Shown: positions 1 to 9,092 of the stretch, one piece after another
Layout of the letters: every line of letters begins with the position of its first letter
How positions within the stretch are numbered: position 1 is the stretch's first letter
Origin: an uncultured Chloroflexota bacterium
Lineage (GTDB): Bacteria; Chloroflexota; Limnocylindria; Limnocylindrales; CSP1-4
Length of the DNA: 33,920 nucleotides
Direction of reading: 5' to 3'
Assembly: GCA_903930745.1 (NCBI GenBank)
Contig: CAIYZX010000181.1
Coordinates: 1-33,920, forward strand
Made by a program: the position numbers and the translations under genes
Notes under the pieces: generated by a model
Told to the model about the DNA's origin: nothing
The model's input: only the letters and a program-made list of their open reading frames with translations
Database searches by the model: none

Positions 1-695
1 CGGAAGCAGCGGGCGATCTGGAAGTAGCGGTCGATGCCCGCCACCATCAGGAGCTGCTTGAGCTGCTGCGGGCTCTGCGGCAGGGCGTAGACCGTGCCGG
101 GCTGGAGGCGGGACGGGACGACGAAGTCGCGCGCGCCCTCCGGGGTGCTCTTGATGAGGTTGGGCGTCTCCACCTCCACGAAGCCCGCCGCATGGTGGAC
201 CTCGCGGATGGCCTGGACGAGGTGGCTGCGCAGCAGGAGCCGGCGCGCCATCGCCTCGCGGCGGATGTCCAGGTAGCGGTACTTGAGGCGGAGGCTCTCG
301 TCGATGGGGGCGTCCGGGTCGTTCACGTAGAACGGCGGCGTCTTCGCCTCGTTGAGGATGCGCAGCCCGCGGACCTGGAGCTCCACCTCGCCGGTCGCCA
401 GCTTCGCGTTCTCCGTGCCGGGCTGGCGTCGGGCGACCTCGCCCTCCACCGCGATCACGTACTCGGAGCGGACCTTGCTCGCCAGCTCGTGCGCCTCGGG
501 CGCGTCGGCGGCGTCCACCACCACCTGGGTGATGCCGTGGCGGTCGCGGAGGTCGATGAAGATGAGCTTGCCGTAGTCACGGCGGCGGTGGACCCAGCCC
601 GCGAGGCTCGCCGCCTTCCCGGCGTCGTCCGCGCGCAGCGCCCCGGCGGTGTGGGTGCGGTACGGGGTTGCGAGGCTGGTGGGGTCAACGGGCAC
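1..695 (-). CDS. aspS: Aspartyl-tRNA synthetase, N-terminal part (runs off the left edge)
   Basis: Charges tRNA-Asp (or tRNA-Asp/Asn if non-discriminating) in the cytoplasm. The 231 visible codons hold the N-terminal OB-fold anticodon-binding domain (RTHTAGALR, then [20 protein letters not shown]) and the start of the class II catalytic core ([32 protein letters not shown]). The rest lies beyond base 1. I chose the GTG at 695, which has a TGGGAG site about 9 bases upstream and leaves a normal short N-terminal tail. An in-frame ATG at 734, one base after the upstream stop codon, is the alternative. It follows the phosphodiesterase gene at 736-2886 on the same strand, probably as the last gene of the hisS transcript. 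Product identity is secure; the exact start is not. Confidence 0.93.
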   Translation of the reverse strand, partial: MPVDPTSLATPYRTHTAGALRADDAGKAASLAGWVHRRRDYGKLIFIDLRDRHGITQVVVDAADAPEAHELASKVRSEYVIAVEGEVARRQPGTENAKLATGEVELQVRGLRILNEAKTPPFYVNDPDAPIDESLRLKYRYLDIRREAMARRLLLRSHLVQAIREVHHAAGFVEVETPNLIKSTPEGARDFVVPSRLQPGTVYALPQSPQQLKQLLMVAGIDRYFQIARCF

Positions 696-735
696 GAGGT
701 GGCTCCCAGTGGAACGGGGTGGAGTGGCTGACATC

Positions 736-2886
736 CTACGTCAGGGGCGCGCCATCGGGTTCGCGCGCGCCATCGGGTTCGCGAAGACCCAGCTCCACCA
801 GCCAGCCCGCCAGCAGGCGGTGCAGGGCCGGGGCGCCCACGATGGGACCGGCGGGCTCCGCAAGGTCCGCGGGGTACATGACGAACGCCTCGGTCTGCGG
901 GCCGCCGATGCCGCCGTGGCTGCCCACCAGCTCCTCGAACGCCGCCACCTCGCCCGTGTCCACGTAGTAGCTGGAGACCACCACCAGGTCGCCCACGTGC
1001 TGCATGGCGTCCAGCCTTCGCAGCGAGATCGCGGCCAGCTGGCCGTACGGTGCCAGCGGGTCGTCGCCCTCCACCTCGCCGGTGTCCAGGTGGTGGATCC
1101 CGGGCGCGGCATGACCAACGGAGCCCAGCACCAGCGGGCCGTGTGCGGCGGAGCGAAGCATCACGAGGCCCACGCCCGGGTGCGAGGCGAGCGCCTCCAC
1201 GAGGCCAGGATGAGCGGCGTCGATGGCCTCCCAGGTGAGGCGGTCATGGACCGCGGTGAAGTAGACGTTCGCAAGGTTGCCCGACGCGGCGACGACGACG
1301 TCCGTCCTGGGGTGGGGCCGGCCTGCGGCATCCAATCCCTCGCCGTGGTCCTCGGCCGCCCGCTTCTGGACGCGCTCACGCGCAAAGCTGGCGCCGCGTC
1401 CCTTGCCGCCCGCGAGCTGCGTCATGACCGTGTTGACGTGGCCCCACCCCTCCACGGAGCCGGTGGCGGCGAGGACCGCCGGTTCCCCGGCCATCAGGTC
1501 GCGCACCAGGGCGTCCAGCGATTGGCCGTACCGCTGGCGGAAGGTTGCGCCCTGGCTCTGGCCGTGGTCCGAGAGGACGACGATCCGGTACGGACGCGAG
1601 GTGAGCGCAGCGGCCCGCGCGAGGATGCCGATCTGGCGGTCCACCTCCGCGATCGCGTCCAGCGCCTCCGGGCGCTCCGGGCCGCTGTGGTGGGCGATCT
1701 CGTCGTACCCCACGAGATCCACGTAGATCACGGGCGTGCCCCGGTACATCTCCTCCAGGACCACCCCAACGGACAGGTCCCGCAGCACGACACAGGCGGC
1801 CGCCCGGAGCAGCGGGTATGGCCACGAGCGCCCGATGCGAGGCACCACGCCGCGGAGCCGCTGCTGGCGCGCCTCGATCGTCTCCCGGACCACCTCCATG
1901 CCAACGAGCACGAAGGTGCGGAAGACGGTGGACGGATCCGCGAAGAAGCCGAAGAAGTCCCGGCTCCGGACCCCGCTGGGAGCCCTGAGGGTGGACGTGG
2001 TGAGGGCGCTCCGCGTCGCGTCGCCGGAGACGAGGTTGGAGATGCTGGTCCCGCCTCCGGCCAGGAGGCCGTTCCCGGACGACACGCGCCGCTCGATCTC
2101 GGCGGCGTCCGCCGGGCGGTTGGACACCATGAGGCGTCCGCTCCCCTTCTCGTACCAGCGGAAGGCCGGAATACCGTCATTGGATCCGTGGAGGATGCCC
2201 GCCTGCGACGCCGAGGTCTGCGAGGGTGCCAGCACGTCCCAGCGTGCCAGCCGGTGGTGGCCGCCCCGCACCCAGGCCGCCATCGTGGGCGCATTGCCGG
2301 TGCGGATGGCGAACCGCAGGATGGGCTCCGCGAGGCCGTCCACCTGGACGACGAGCAGGCCAGGCGCGCTGGCGGTCGAGCCCTGGGGCTGGCGCCGGTA
2401 CGCCTCCAGGACCACCTGCCGGTACCAGGAGTCAGACCAGTCCAGGTCAAGCACCAGGCCGATGCCCATGTTGACCACGGCCAGGTAGAGCGAGAGCCCG
2501 AACGCGACGCCGAAGTCCCCGACCTCGAACCCGGGCACCACCGTGGCGACGAGGGCGATCATCAGCCCGTTGATCGCGAGCGACAGCAGTCCCAGCGTCA
2601 GGACGGCGTAGCGGACGACGAAGCGCAGGACGATGGGCCGGACGAGCGCATTGGCCGCGGAGATCCCCACCACGGCCCCCACGAGCGACAGGATTCCGTG
2701 GAACCGGACCGGCTCCAGGGCCCATGCCGCGAGCGCGAGGGCGAGCCCGTCGACAATCCACGTCACGAGCACGTAGCGGACGAGTCGCGACCTGTCCTGG
2801 CGCCAGGCGTCGGCGACACGGAGGTTGGCGCGCCAGAAGACGCGCAGGTCCGTGGTGGCGCGCGTGATGGGCCCGGGGATGCGCAT
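736..2886 (-). CDS. Four-TM holin-like domain fused to alkaline-phosphatase-superfamily phosphodiesterase
   Basis: A 716-residue two-part protein. Residues about 35-147 form four hydrophobic segments like the mycobacterial 4-TM 'phage holin' family (PF04020-like). The remainder is an alkaline-phosphatase/type I phosphodiesterase fold: QVDGLAEP (metal Asp183), QTSASQAG (likely Thr/Ser nucleophile, 224-226), [13 protein letters not shown], and [11 protein letters not shown] for the second metal set. The combination is known in actinobacteria, usually annotated only as a phage holin family protein; its substrate is unknown and there is no sign of phage here. ATG 2886 has a GGAGGCGGGGG ribosome site; the upstream reading frame only overlaps the end of hisS. 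It lies 19 bases after hisS and runs into aspS, so it is likely co-transcribed with both. Its last residues carry a short duplication (747-783). The family call is confident, the function is not. Confidence 0.85.
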   Translation of the reverse strand: MRIPGPITRATTDLRVFWRANLRVADAWRQDRSRLVRYVLVTWIVDGLALALAAWALEPVRFHGILSLVGAVVGISAANALVRPIVLRFVVRYAVLTLGLLSLAINGLMIALVATVVPGFEVGDFGVAFGLSLYLAVVNMGIGLVLDLDWSDSWYRQVVLEAYRRQPQGSTASAPGLLVVQVDGLAEPILRFAIRTGNAPTMAAWVRGGHHRLARWDVLAPSQTSASQAGILHGSNDGIPAFRWYEKGSGRLMVSNRPADAAEIERRVSSGNGLLAGGGTSISNLVSGDATRSALTTSTLRAPSGVRSRDFFGFFADPSTVFRTFVLVGMEVVRETIEARQQRLRGVVPRIGRSWPYPLLRAAACVVLRDLSVGVVLEEMYRGTPVIYVDLVGYDEIAHHSGPERPEALDAIAEVDRQIGILARAAALTSRPYRIVVLSDHGQSQGATFRQRYGQSLDALVRDLMAGEPAVLAATGSVEGWGHVNTVMTQLAGGKGRGASFARERVQKRAAEDHGEGLDAAGRPHPRTDVVVAASGNLANVYFTAVHDRLTWEAIDAAHPGLVEALASHPGVGLVMLRSAAHGPLVLGSVGHAAPGIHHLDTGEVEGDDPLAPYGQLAAISLRRLDAMQHVGDLVVVSSYYVDTGEVAAFEELVGSHGGIGGPQTEAFVMYPADLAEPAGPIVGAPALHRLLAGWLVELGLREPDGAREPDGAPLT
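747..783. repeat. 18-bp tandem duplication in the 3' end of the phosphodiesterase gene
   Basis: Bases 747-765 are repeated exactly at 765-783 (period 18, core GCGCGCCATCGGGTTC). In the protein this gives EPDGAR followed by EPDGAP just before the stop codon. It is an in-frame duplication in a tail outside the catalytic domain and probably reflects replication slippage. Confidence 0.85.
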
Positions 2887-2905
2887 CCGCCTGCCCCCGC
2901 CTCCG

Positions 2906-4201
2906 TCAGCCGTGCCTGTGGCTGCTCTCGGCCCGGGCGAGCTCGCGGGCGAGGTCCGCAAGCGCCACGATCCGCTGGCTTGCGGCCTGGAGGTCGCGCA
3001 CCTGGACCTGGCCATCGGCCAGCTCGTCGCCCAGGATCACGGCGAAATGCGCGCCGTCCTTGCCGGCGGCCTCCAGCTGGCGGCCAAGCTTGCGACGGCC
3101 CAGGTCCGCGCGAACGCGCAGCCCCGCGGCACGCAGCTCCGTGGCGACCCTGAAGCGGCCCACGGTGTCATCTGGATCCGCGGAGACCACCACGGCGAGC
3201 GGCCCCTCGGCGGTCGCGGCGGCCCCATCGGCCCCCGCCTGCTCGGCGAGCACCAGCGCCACGCGGTCCAGGCCAAGCCCGAACCCGATGCCCGGCGTGG
3301 GCTTGCCGCCCAGCAGCGCCACGAGGCCGTCATACCGGCCGCCGCCGCCCAGCGCCTGCTGCTGGCCCTCGCGGCCGGCCACGTAGAACTCGAAGGCGGT
3401 GCGGGTGTAGTAGTCCAGGCCGCGGACAAGGCCGGGTTCCACGCGGAACGGGACACCAACGGCGGCCAGGTGCGCCTTGACGCTCTCGAAGTGCGCCGCG
3501 CAGGCCTCGCACAGGCGGTCCGTGATGCGCGGTGCGGCGGCGTTGAGCTCCGCCATCGCCGGGTCCTTGGAGTCCAGGAGCCGCAGGACGTTGCGCTCAA
3601 GGCGGTCCAGCTCCGTGGGCGGCAGCACGGCCGCGTGGCCGCGGTAGTACGCGGTCAGCTCCGCCACGTACGCCGGGCGGCACGCCGGGTCACCGATGCT
3701 GTTGACCAGCACCTCCACGTTCCGGACGCCGGCCTCCGTGTAGAAGCGGTGGCCCAGCTCGATGATCTCGGCGTCGATGCCCGGACCCGCGTCGCCGATG
3801 GCCTCCACGTCGAACTGCCAGAACTGGCGGTAGCGGCCGGCCTGGGGGCGGTCGTAGCGGAACATGGGGCCCGTGGTGGTCAGCTTCACCGGCTGCGGCC
3901 ACGTCTGCATGCCGTGCTGCACGTAAGCGCGCACGATGCCGGCCGTGGGCTCCGGGCGCAGCGCCCAGCTCTCGGACTCCTCGGTGCGCGGGGCGATGCG
4001 GAAGAGCTCCTTCTCCACGACATCGGTGACCTCGCCGATCCCGCGCTCGAAGACGCTGGACTGCTCGAAGAGCGGCGTCTCGATGCCGCGGTAGCCGTAC
4101 CGGGTGGTCAGGCTGCTCGCGGTGCGCATGAGGCGGTCGAAGACCGCGCGGTCGTCGGGAAGGAGGTCACGGGTGCCCCGGGGGGCTCGAAAGGCTGCCA
4201 T
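2906..4201 (-). CDS. hisS: Histidyl-tRNA synthetase
   Basis: Class II synthetase that attaches histidine to tRNA-His in the cytoplasm. The 431 residues match the usual family length. Visible signatures: FRAPRGTRDLLP at the N terminus, motif 2 (TTGPMFRYDRPQAGRYRQFWQ), the histidine-binding LVRGLDYYTRTAFEFY, motif 3 (PGIGFGLGLDRVAL), and a C-terminal anticodon-binding domain beginning near PLAVVVSADPDD. ATG 4201 sets the start exactly at the conserved N terminus; the reading frame stays open upstream only as the antisense of the MFS gene. It is divergent from the MFS gene, with 87 bases between them, and leads the hisS-phosphodiesterase-aspS run. In related genomes rel commonly lies close upstream of hisS, so the accessory block appears to separate them here. 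Confidence 0.97.
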   Translation of the reverse strand: MAAFRAPRGTRDLLPDDRAVFDRLMRTASSLTTRYGYRGIETPLFEQSSVFERGIGEVTDVVEKELFRIAPRTEESESWALRPEPTAGIVRAYVQHGMQTWPQPVKLTTTGPMFRYDRPQAGRYRQFWQFDVEAIGDAGPGIDAEIIELGHRFYTEAGVRNVEVLVNSIGDPACRPAYVAELTAYYRGHAAVLPPTELDRLERNVLRLLDSKDPAMAELNAAAPRITDRLCEACAAHFESVKAHLAAVGVPFRVEPGLVRGLDYYTRTAFEFYVAGREGQQQALGGGGRYDGLVALLGGKPTPGIGFGLGLDRVALVLAEQAGADGAAATAEGPLAVVVSADPDDTVGRFRVATELRAAGLRVRADLGRRKLGRQLEAAGKDGAHFAVILGDELADGQVQVRDLQAASQRIVALADLARELARAESSHRHG

Positions 4202-4288
4202 CGGCGCGAAGTCTACCGGGCGCCATGGGTCACGGCGGGCCAGGAGACGCCCGCAGGGTGACGGAGCATCCGGCGGTAGCATCTCGGC

Positions 4289-5569
4289 ATGCCGGCCATC
4301 GCCAGCGGCCTGGGGGTCTTCCGCCACCGCAACTACCGACTCTTCTACGGTGGACAGGCGGTCTCGCTCGTTGGCACCTGGATGCAGCAGGTGGCCCAGG
4401 CCTGGCTCCTCCTCCAGCTGACCAACGATCCCTTCGTCCTCGGCCTCGCGTCCGTGTGCGCGTTCGGCCCCGTCCTCGTCTTCGGGCTCTTCGGCGGGCT
4501 CATCGCGGACGCGCTGCCCAAGCGGCGGACGCTGATCGCCGTGCAGGTCGCCCAGATGAGCCTCGCGCTCATCCTGTTCGCCCTCGTGATCACGAACACC
4601 GTGCAGGTCTGGCACGTGCTCGCGCTCGCCGTGCTCCTCGGCCTGACCAACGCCGTGGACATGCCCGTGCGCCAGTCCTTCGTGGTGGAGATGACCGGTC
4701 GCGACGAGGTGGGCACCGCGGTGGCGCTCAACTCCGCGCTGTTCAACGCCACCCGCGTGGTGGGCCCGGCCATCGGCGGCCTTGCCATCGGCGCCTTCGG
4801 GATGGCCCAGGCGTTCCTCCTCAACGGCCTCAGCTTCCTGGCCCCGGTCACCACCTACTCGTTGATGCGCGACCAGGAGCTGTTCTCGCCGCCGGCGCTC
4901 GCCCGCGCCCACTCCGCCGCGGAGGTGCGCGAGCAGCTGGCCGAGGGCCTCCGCTACGTCCGCCGCACGGACATGGTGCTGATGCTGGTGATCATCGTGG
5001 GGATCGTGTCCACGCTGGGCATGAACTTCGGCGTGATGATCCCGGCCTTCGCCCGCGGCGTGCTCAGGACGGACGCGACCGGCTTCGGGTTCATCATGGC
5101 CGCCACAGGTCTTGGCTCCATGACCTCCGCCCTGGGCATCGCGTTCTCCGGCAAGTCCAGGCCGGCAATCGTGTGGCGCGGCGCGCTGCTGCTGGGGCTC
5201 GCGCTCATCGGCGCCGCCGTCGTCCCCTCGTTCTGGCTCGCGCTCCCGGTCATGTTCGTCCTGGGCTTCGGCGCCATCGGCATGGCGGCCACGGCGAACA
5301 CTGTCATCCAGACGGCCGTCCCGGACGGGCTCCGCGGACGGGTGATCAGCGTCTACACCACGGTCTTCGTGGGCTCCACGCCGGTGGGCGGCCTCGTGTC
5401 CGGCTGGCTGATGTCCAACGTGGGGATCCCGGACACCCTGGCGATCAGCGGCATCGGCTGCGTGCTGGCGAGCGTGGCTGCGGCGGCCTGGCTCCGGCGC
5501 ATCGAGCGGGCGCAGGCCCGGGAACCTGACCTTGACGGGGCGACCGCCGCCCAGGCGAGCTCGCGCTGA
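4289..5569 (+). CDS. MFS exporter (EntS/MFS_3-like)
   Basis: A 426-residue, 12-helix major facilitator transporter of the inner membrane. The N terminus FRHRNYRLFYGGQAVSLVGTWMQQVAQAWLL is characteristic of the MFS_3/enterobactin-exporter-like group, and the loop-2 region GLIADALPKRRTLI carries the conserved basic signature. Such proteins are proton-driven exporters of siderophores or drugs; the substrate here is unknown. A possible -10 (TAGCAT, 4277-4282) lies only six bases before the ATG, which would make the message leaderless, but no good -35 accompanies it. The gene is divergent from hisS. Its last codons contain the 16-base sequence repeated at the end of rel. It could belong to the conserved backbone or be the first gene of the accessory block. 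Confidence 0.88.
   Translation: MPAIASGLGVFRHRNYRLFYGGQAVSLVGTWMQQVAQAWLLLQLTNDPFVLGLASVCAFGPVLVFGLFGGLIADALPKRRTLIAVQVAQMSLALILFALVITNTVQVWHVLALAVLLGLTNAVDMPVRQSFVVEMTGRDEVGTAVALNSALFNATRVVGPAIGGLAIGAFGMAQAFLLNGLSFLAPVTTYSLMRDQELFSPPALARAHSAAEVREQLAEGLRYVRRTDMVLMLVIIVGIVSTLGMNFGVMIPAFARGVLRTDATGFGFIMAATGLGSMTSALGIAFSGKSRPAIVWRGALLLGLALIGAAVVPSFWLALPVMFVLGFGAIGMAATANTVIQTAVPDGLRGRVISVYTTVFVGSTPVGGLVSGWLMSNVGIPDTLAISGIGCVLASVAAAAWLRRIERAQAREPDLDGATAAQASSR
5553..5568. repeat. Left copy of a 16-bp direct repeat (AGGCGAGCTCGCGCTG)
   Basis: Identical to 31703-31718, at the last codons of rel. The two copies lie at the 3' ends of the genes flanking the accessory block. The sequence contains the palindrome GCGAGCTCGC, and GAGCTCGCG is common in this genome's codon usage (similar stretches occur in hisS and inside rel), so chance is a real alternative. 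Confidence 0.5.
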
Positions 5570-5948
5570 CCTGGCAGGGCATCGCCTGCAGAGCAGGACC
5601 CCAGCGCGGAGGCGCGGCTTGGAGTGGTCGCCAACGCCGGTGGCCGCCTCCGGAGAACACCACCCGATGTCAAGCGCAGCCCCGGTGACCGTGGCCCTGG
5701 AGGCCAGTCCGCCGCGTGGCGTGCCCGCCGGCCGCCCGAGACCGGGAAGATCCCCTCCCTCGTGCGTGAAGGAGCATGACGCCCGGGCGCCTCGGAGGAC
5801 GTTCATCGCTCCGTCTGAGGCCGCCGCCCGTGACGCACTAGGCGAACGGGAGTTGCCCACCGGCGCATGCACCAGCAGCAGGCCGGCGCGGGACCGCCAT
5901 TGCCCAGCGGCAGGTCATGCCTGCGTCGATGCACCCTGGTCCGGCATG
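5570..5948. other. Non-coding stretch between the MFS gene and the SDR promoter
   Basis: No convincing gene. Open frames exist on both strands but have arginine/proline-rich, low-complexity compositions, no ribosome site and no recognisable motif. I found no terminator with a T-run after the MFS gene. A 5-bp hairpin (5910-5924, GCAGG/CCTGC) is the only structure noticed and is probably insignificant. Confidence 0.5.
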
Positions 5949-5977
5949 TTGACCTGATCACCGCTTCGCTCTATGCT
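5949..5977 (+). promoter_or_regulatory. Sigma-70-like promoter of the SDR-MBL-ADH operon
   Basis: -35 TTGACC (5949-5954), 17-base spacer, -10 TATGCT (5972-5977). The start point would fall near 5984, inside the operator that overlaps the last base of the -10. The same arrangement, down to the TTGACC and TATGCT hexamers, recurs at 28424-28453. The resulting leader to the SDR start codon at 6032 is about 48 bases. Confidence 0.75.
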
Positions 5978-5987
5978 CGATAATCGA
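5977..5987. promoter_or_regulatory. TCGATAATCGA operator, site 1
   Basis: A perfect 5+1+5 palindrome at the predicted transcription start, with matching AT pairs two bases outside each arm (5973-5974 and 5990-5991). A protein bound here would block RNA polymerase. Size and symmetry suit a dimeric GntR/FCD repressor, two of which are encoded in the window. Which one binds is inference. Confidence 0.72.
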
Positions 5988-6031
5988 TGATTGGACGCCC
6001 AGGGCGGTGGCGCCCCGCGCCGAGGAGCACC

Positions 6032-6817
6032 ATGGACTACGTGAACAGGTTCGCGCTCACGGACAGGGTCGCGATCGTGCCCGGCGGGGCCGGTGCGATC
6101 GGATCTGCGATCTGCAGGGCGCTCGCGGGGGCCGGCGCGCAGGTCGCGGTCATGGCCCGCACCCTCCAGCAGGCCGAGGCCGTTGCCTCAGAGATCAACG
6201 CCGCCGGCGGCGAGGCGATCGGCGTCGCAGCGGATGCCACGGTTGAGTCCGACTGCGAGGCGGCCGTGGCCGCGACGGTCGAGCGGTTCGGCCACCTCGA
6301 CATCATCGTCAACTGCATCGGGGGCGGTGCCGGCAAGGTGCTCCACGGCGCCGAGGCGTACCCGCGCGATGCCTGGGACTGGATCATGGAGCTCAACGTC
6401 CGGAGCACGGTGGTTGCCACGCAGCCGGCCGTGCGCCAGATGATCAGGCAGGGCACCGGGGGCAGGGTGGTCAACATCAGCTCGGTGCGAGCCCTGCTGG
6501 GCATCAACGCCGGCTACTCGGCCTACGTCGCCGCCAAGGGCGCGGTGGAGTCGCTCACCCGCCAGTGGGCAACCGAGTGGGCGAGGCACGGCATCAACGT
6601 GAACGGCATCCGCCCGACCTTCGTGGACACTCCCCAGGTGGCCATGCTGCTGGGCGATCCGGCCTTCAGGGCCTCCATCGTCGCCCGCATCCCGCTCGGC
6701 CGCGTGGGCGGCACGGACGACATGACGGGCGCCGTCGTGTTCCTGTGCAGCCCGGCCGCATCGTTCATCACCGGCCAGACCATCGGACTCGATGGCGGCC
6801 TCACCTCAACGCAGTAG
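6032..6817 (+). CDS. SDR-family NAD(P)-dependent oxidoreductase
   Basis: Classical short-chain dehydrogenase, 261 residues, the usual length. Nucleotide-binding loop GGAGAIG (18-24), catalytic Ser150/Ser151, Tyr165 and Lys169 (YSAYVAAK), and the family C terminus FITGQTIGLDGG. The usual NNAG motif reads NCIGG. It would oxidise a secondary alcohol or reduce a ketone in the cytoplasm; the substrate is not readable. ATG 6032 has GAGGAG four bases upstream. An ATG at 5987 in the same frame lies inside the operator, near the predicted transcription start, and lacks a ribosome site, so I rejected it. First gene of a three-gene operon with the MBL-fold protein and zinc alcohol dehydrogenase, behind operator site 1. 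Confidence 0.93.
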   Translation: MDYVNRFALTDRVAIVPGGAGAIGSAICRALAGAGAQVAVMARTLQQAEAVASEINAAGGEAIGVAADATVESDCEAAVAATVERFGHLDIIVNCIGGGAGKVLHGAEAYPRDAWDWIMELNVRSTVVATQPAVRQMIRQGTGGRVVNISSVRALLGINAGYSAYVAAKGAVESLTRQWATEWARHGINVNGIRPTFVDTPQVAMLLGDPAFRASIVARIPLGRVGGTDDMTGAVVFLCSPAASFITGQTIGLDGGLTSTQ

Positions 6818-6837
6818 CCCCGGAGGGCCAGACCGCC

Positions 6838-7731
6838 ATGGAGCAGGTCACCGACCGCATCTTCGCCGAGACGCGGCTCCGCGGCTGCAATCCCGCCTTC
6901 GTGAAGACGTCCGCAGGACCCGTCGTCATCGACACGCCCCAGCTTCCAACCAGGGCCGTGGCCATGCGGAAGATGGTCGAGGAGCACGGGACGATGCAGC
7001 TGCTCGTCAACACCGAGCACCACGTCGACCACATCTTCGGCAACTACTGGTTCAAGGGGGCGGTACCCATCGCCCATCACCAGGGCGTGCACGACCGGTT
7101 CATGACCGTGTACCCGGAGCTGGACCCGTTCGCCTACGCGCTGGAGGCGCTGCCGACAGACGATCCCGGCGGGGCCGCCCTCGTGCCGGACCGCGAGACC
7201 TACTACGCGAACATGGGCACTGCCGACATCGTCTTCACGGGCGATGTGACGTTCCGCATCGGCGACCGGACCTTCGCCCTGCTCCACACCCCGGGCCACA
7301 CGCCGGGCCAGGTGGCGGTCTACGTCCCCGAGGAGCGCGCCGTCTTCACCGGCGACACGATCTTCTCGGAATGCACGACGTGGCTCATGACGTCCAACGT
7401 GGACCAGTGGATCACGGCGCTCGACCGGATCCGGGCCCTGGACATCGACCACGTCATCCCCGGCCATGGGCCGGTCCAGACGAAGGCGTACCTCGCCACC
7501 CAGCGCTCCTTCATGCTGGAGTGGAAGGCGGCGGTCGCGGTGGCCGTGGCCAAGGGCTGGTCACGCGAGGAGACGATCGCCCGCGTCAGCTTCGAGGAGC
7601 GCTACCCGGTGGACATCGGGCAGGAGTACATGATGGGCTACATCCAGGAGCGCAACGCCGGTGCGCTGTACGACCTGTTCACCAGGCCCACCGAGACGAC
7701 CTGGCCCGCGAAGGACGCACCGCCCCGCTGA
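6838..7731 (+). CDS. MBL-fold metallohydrolase with a Glu-substituted metal site
   Basis: A 297-residue metallo-beta-lactamase-fold protein. The first metal motif, normally HxHxDH, reads E60-H-H62-V-D64-H65 in NTEHHVDHIFGN, so the first metal His is Glu. The other elements are standard: LLHTPGHTPGQ, FTGDTIF and IPGHGPV. The fold hydrolyses esters, lactones, thioesters or related bonds. In a catabolic operon a lactonase or ring-opening hydrolase is plausible, but that is inference. ATG 6838 has GGAGGG at 6822-6827, 20 bases after the SDR stop. The Glu may alter metal choice or indicate a mononuclear enzyme, or belong to a distinct subfamily. Confidence 0.88.
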   Translation: MEQVTDRIFAETRLRGCNPAFVKTSAGPVVIDTPQLPTRAVAMRKMVEEHGTMQLLVNTEHHVDHIFGNYWFKGAVPIAHHQGVHDRFMTVYPELDPFAYALEALPTDDPGGAALVPDRETYYANMGTADIVFTGDVTFRIGDRTFALLHTPGHTPGQVAVYVPEERAVFTGDTIFSECTTWLMTSNVDQWITALDRIRALDIDHVIPGHGPVQTKAYLATQRSFMLEWKAAVAVAVAKGWSREETIARVSFEERYPVDIGQEYMMGYIQERNAGALYDLFTRPTETTWPAKDAPPR

Positions 7732-7795
7732 CCTTGAACAAGCGGCCTGCGCCCATTTGGCCGGTCCGCTCCACCCCTCCACGGAGAGCAACGAC

Positions 7796-8860
7796 GTGAC
7801 CGTCCTTCCCGCCACCATGGAGGCGCTGGTGGTCACCGCGCCAGGCCAGTTGGAGATCCGCCAGGTCCCCGTGCCGATCCCCGGCCCAAACGAGGTGCTC
7901 GCACGCGTCCGCGCGGTGTCGATCTGCGGCACCGATGCCCATCTGATCCACGGTGACTACCCCGGCTTCTGGCCACCCGCCTTCCCGTTCATCCCCGGCC
8001 ATGAGTGGGCAGGCGAGATCGTCGCTCTCGGGCCAGGCTCGGCCCTGCATGGATGGACGGTCGGCGACCGGGTCGCCGGCACGTCGCACGATGCCTGCGG
8101 CGTCTGCCAGAAGTGCGTCGAGGGCAGGTACAACCTGTGCGAGAACTACGGGAGGCCCGGACTGCACAAGCAGTACGGTCATAGCTACCAGGGCGCAGAC
8201 TCGACATACGTCGCGCAGGGCATCAAGACGATCTTCCCACTCCCTGGCTCCCTCGGCTTCGACGAGGGAGCGCTCGTTGACCCGGCGTCAATCGCGCTCC
8301 ACGTGGCCAACCGTGGCCGCATCGAGCCGGGCGACACGGTTGCGATCACCGGGGCGGGCACCATCGGCCTGCTCGGCGGCGACGCGGCGTTCATCCGCGG
8401 AGCCGGGCGCGTGATCGTGGTCGGTCGCGGGTACCGCCTCAGGAAGGCGGCCGCCATGGGCTTTGAGACGGTCGACAGCAGCGCGGATGATCCCGTGGCC
8501 GCCGTGCGAGCGATGACGGGTGGGCGTGGTGCCGACGTGGTGCTCGAGTGCGCCGGTGTCCCCGAGATGATCAATGCAGGCCTCGGGATGCTGCGCCGTG
8601 GCGGGCGATGCTCGGCAGTCGGCATCCCAACCGAGGGTGTCGCGATCGGCATGCAGCGCCTCGTGCTGGACGAGCTCGAGCTCGTGGGCTCACGCGCCTC
8701 GGCGGGCGAGATGCGCCGGGTCATGCCGCACCTCGAGCAGGGCCGGATGCGGGTGCGCGAGCTGATCACACACCGCTTCGCGCTCACCGACTACCAGCAG
8801 GCCATCGACACCTTCAACGACCGGGCCAGCGGCGCGATCAAGATCATCGTCAACCCGTAG
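7796..8860 (+). CDS. Zinc-dependent medium-chain alcohol dehydrogenase
   Basis: A 354-residue MDR enzyme of the sorbitol/threonine dehydrogenase type. Catalytic zinc ligands Cys44 (CGTD), His69 and Glu70 (GHEWAGE). Structural zinc cysteines 101, 104, 107 and 115. Rossmann loop GAGTIG (186-191). The end of the second strand reads VVGRGYR rather than the acidic residue typical of NAD users, which hints at NADP(H). It would oxidise a polyol or secondary alcohol. The GTG at 7796 is preceded by GGAGAG with 7-base spacing and is preferred over the ATG at 7817. Last gene of the SDR operon, convergent with the PPDK-like gene. Confidence 0.92.
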   Translation: MTVLPATMEALVVTAPGQLEIRQVPVPIPGPNEVLARVRAVSICGTDAHLIHGDYPGFWPPAFPFIPGHEWAGEIVALGPGSALHGWTVGDRVAGTSHDACGVCQKCVEGRYNLCENYGRPGLHKQYGHSYQGADSTYVAQGIKTIFPLPGSLGFDEGALVDPASIALHVANRGRIEPGDTVAITGAGTIGLLGGDAAFIRGAGRVIVVGRGYRLRKAAAMGFETVDSSADDPVAAVRAMTGGRGADVVLECAGVPEMINAGLGMLRRGGRCSAVGIPTEGVAIGMQRLVLDELELVGSRASAGEMRRVMPHLEQGRMRVRELITHRFALTDYQQAIDTFNDRASGAIKIIVNP

Positions 8861-8993
8861 GGCACGCTGACCCGCGGCACCATTGCGCTCCGCTGGCCTG
8901 CCCACAGGACGCGTCCACCGCGGCCGCGCCGCCGCGTCCCCCCTGGGCCGCTCCGGCTCCACGACCTGGACGTCAGGCGGGTCTCGGTGCCGG

Positions 8994-9024
8994 GCCGGCG
9001 TCCCACCTCTGACCGTTCGCCGGC
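8994..9024. repeat. Inverted repeat in the convergent ADH/PPDK-like intergenic region
   Basis: GCCGGCG (8994-9000) and CGCCGGC (9018-9024) form a 7-bp stem with a 17-base loop. There is no T-run on either strand, so it is not a standard intrinsic terminator. The rest of 8861-9092 shows no gene. Confidence 0.3.
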
Positions 9025-9092
9025 ACGGTCCGGCCCGCTCGCGAACCGACGCAACGGTCTGAGCGGTGCGCTGGCGCGGCGGGCCGGTGCTC

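Noticed and set aside
649-3153. 834-codon open frame on the plus strand
   Set aside because: Antisense to the phosphodiesterase gene; composition is Arg/His/Gly rich with no motif. Long antisense frames are expected at this GC content.
4202-5872. Long N-terminal extension of the hisS frame
   Set aside because: Antisense to the MFS gene and arginine-rich; HisRS homology begins exactly at the ATG at 4201.
5532-5957. Possible 141-residue protein after the MFS gene
   Set aside because: Overlaps the MFS 3' end, no ribosome site, low-complexity composition, no homology recognised.
5987-6031. Upstream ATG for the SDR gene
   Set aside because: It lies inside the operator and near the predicted transcription start, without a ribosome site, whereas 6032 has GAGGAG and matches the family N terminus.
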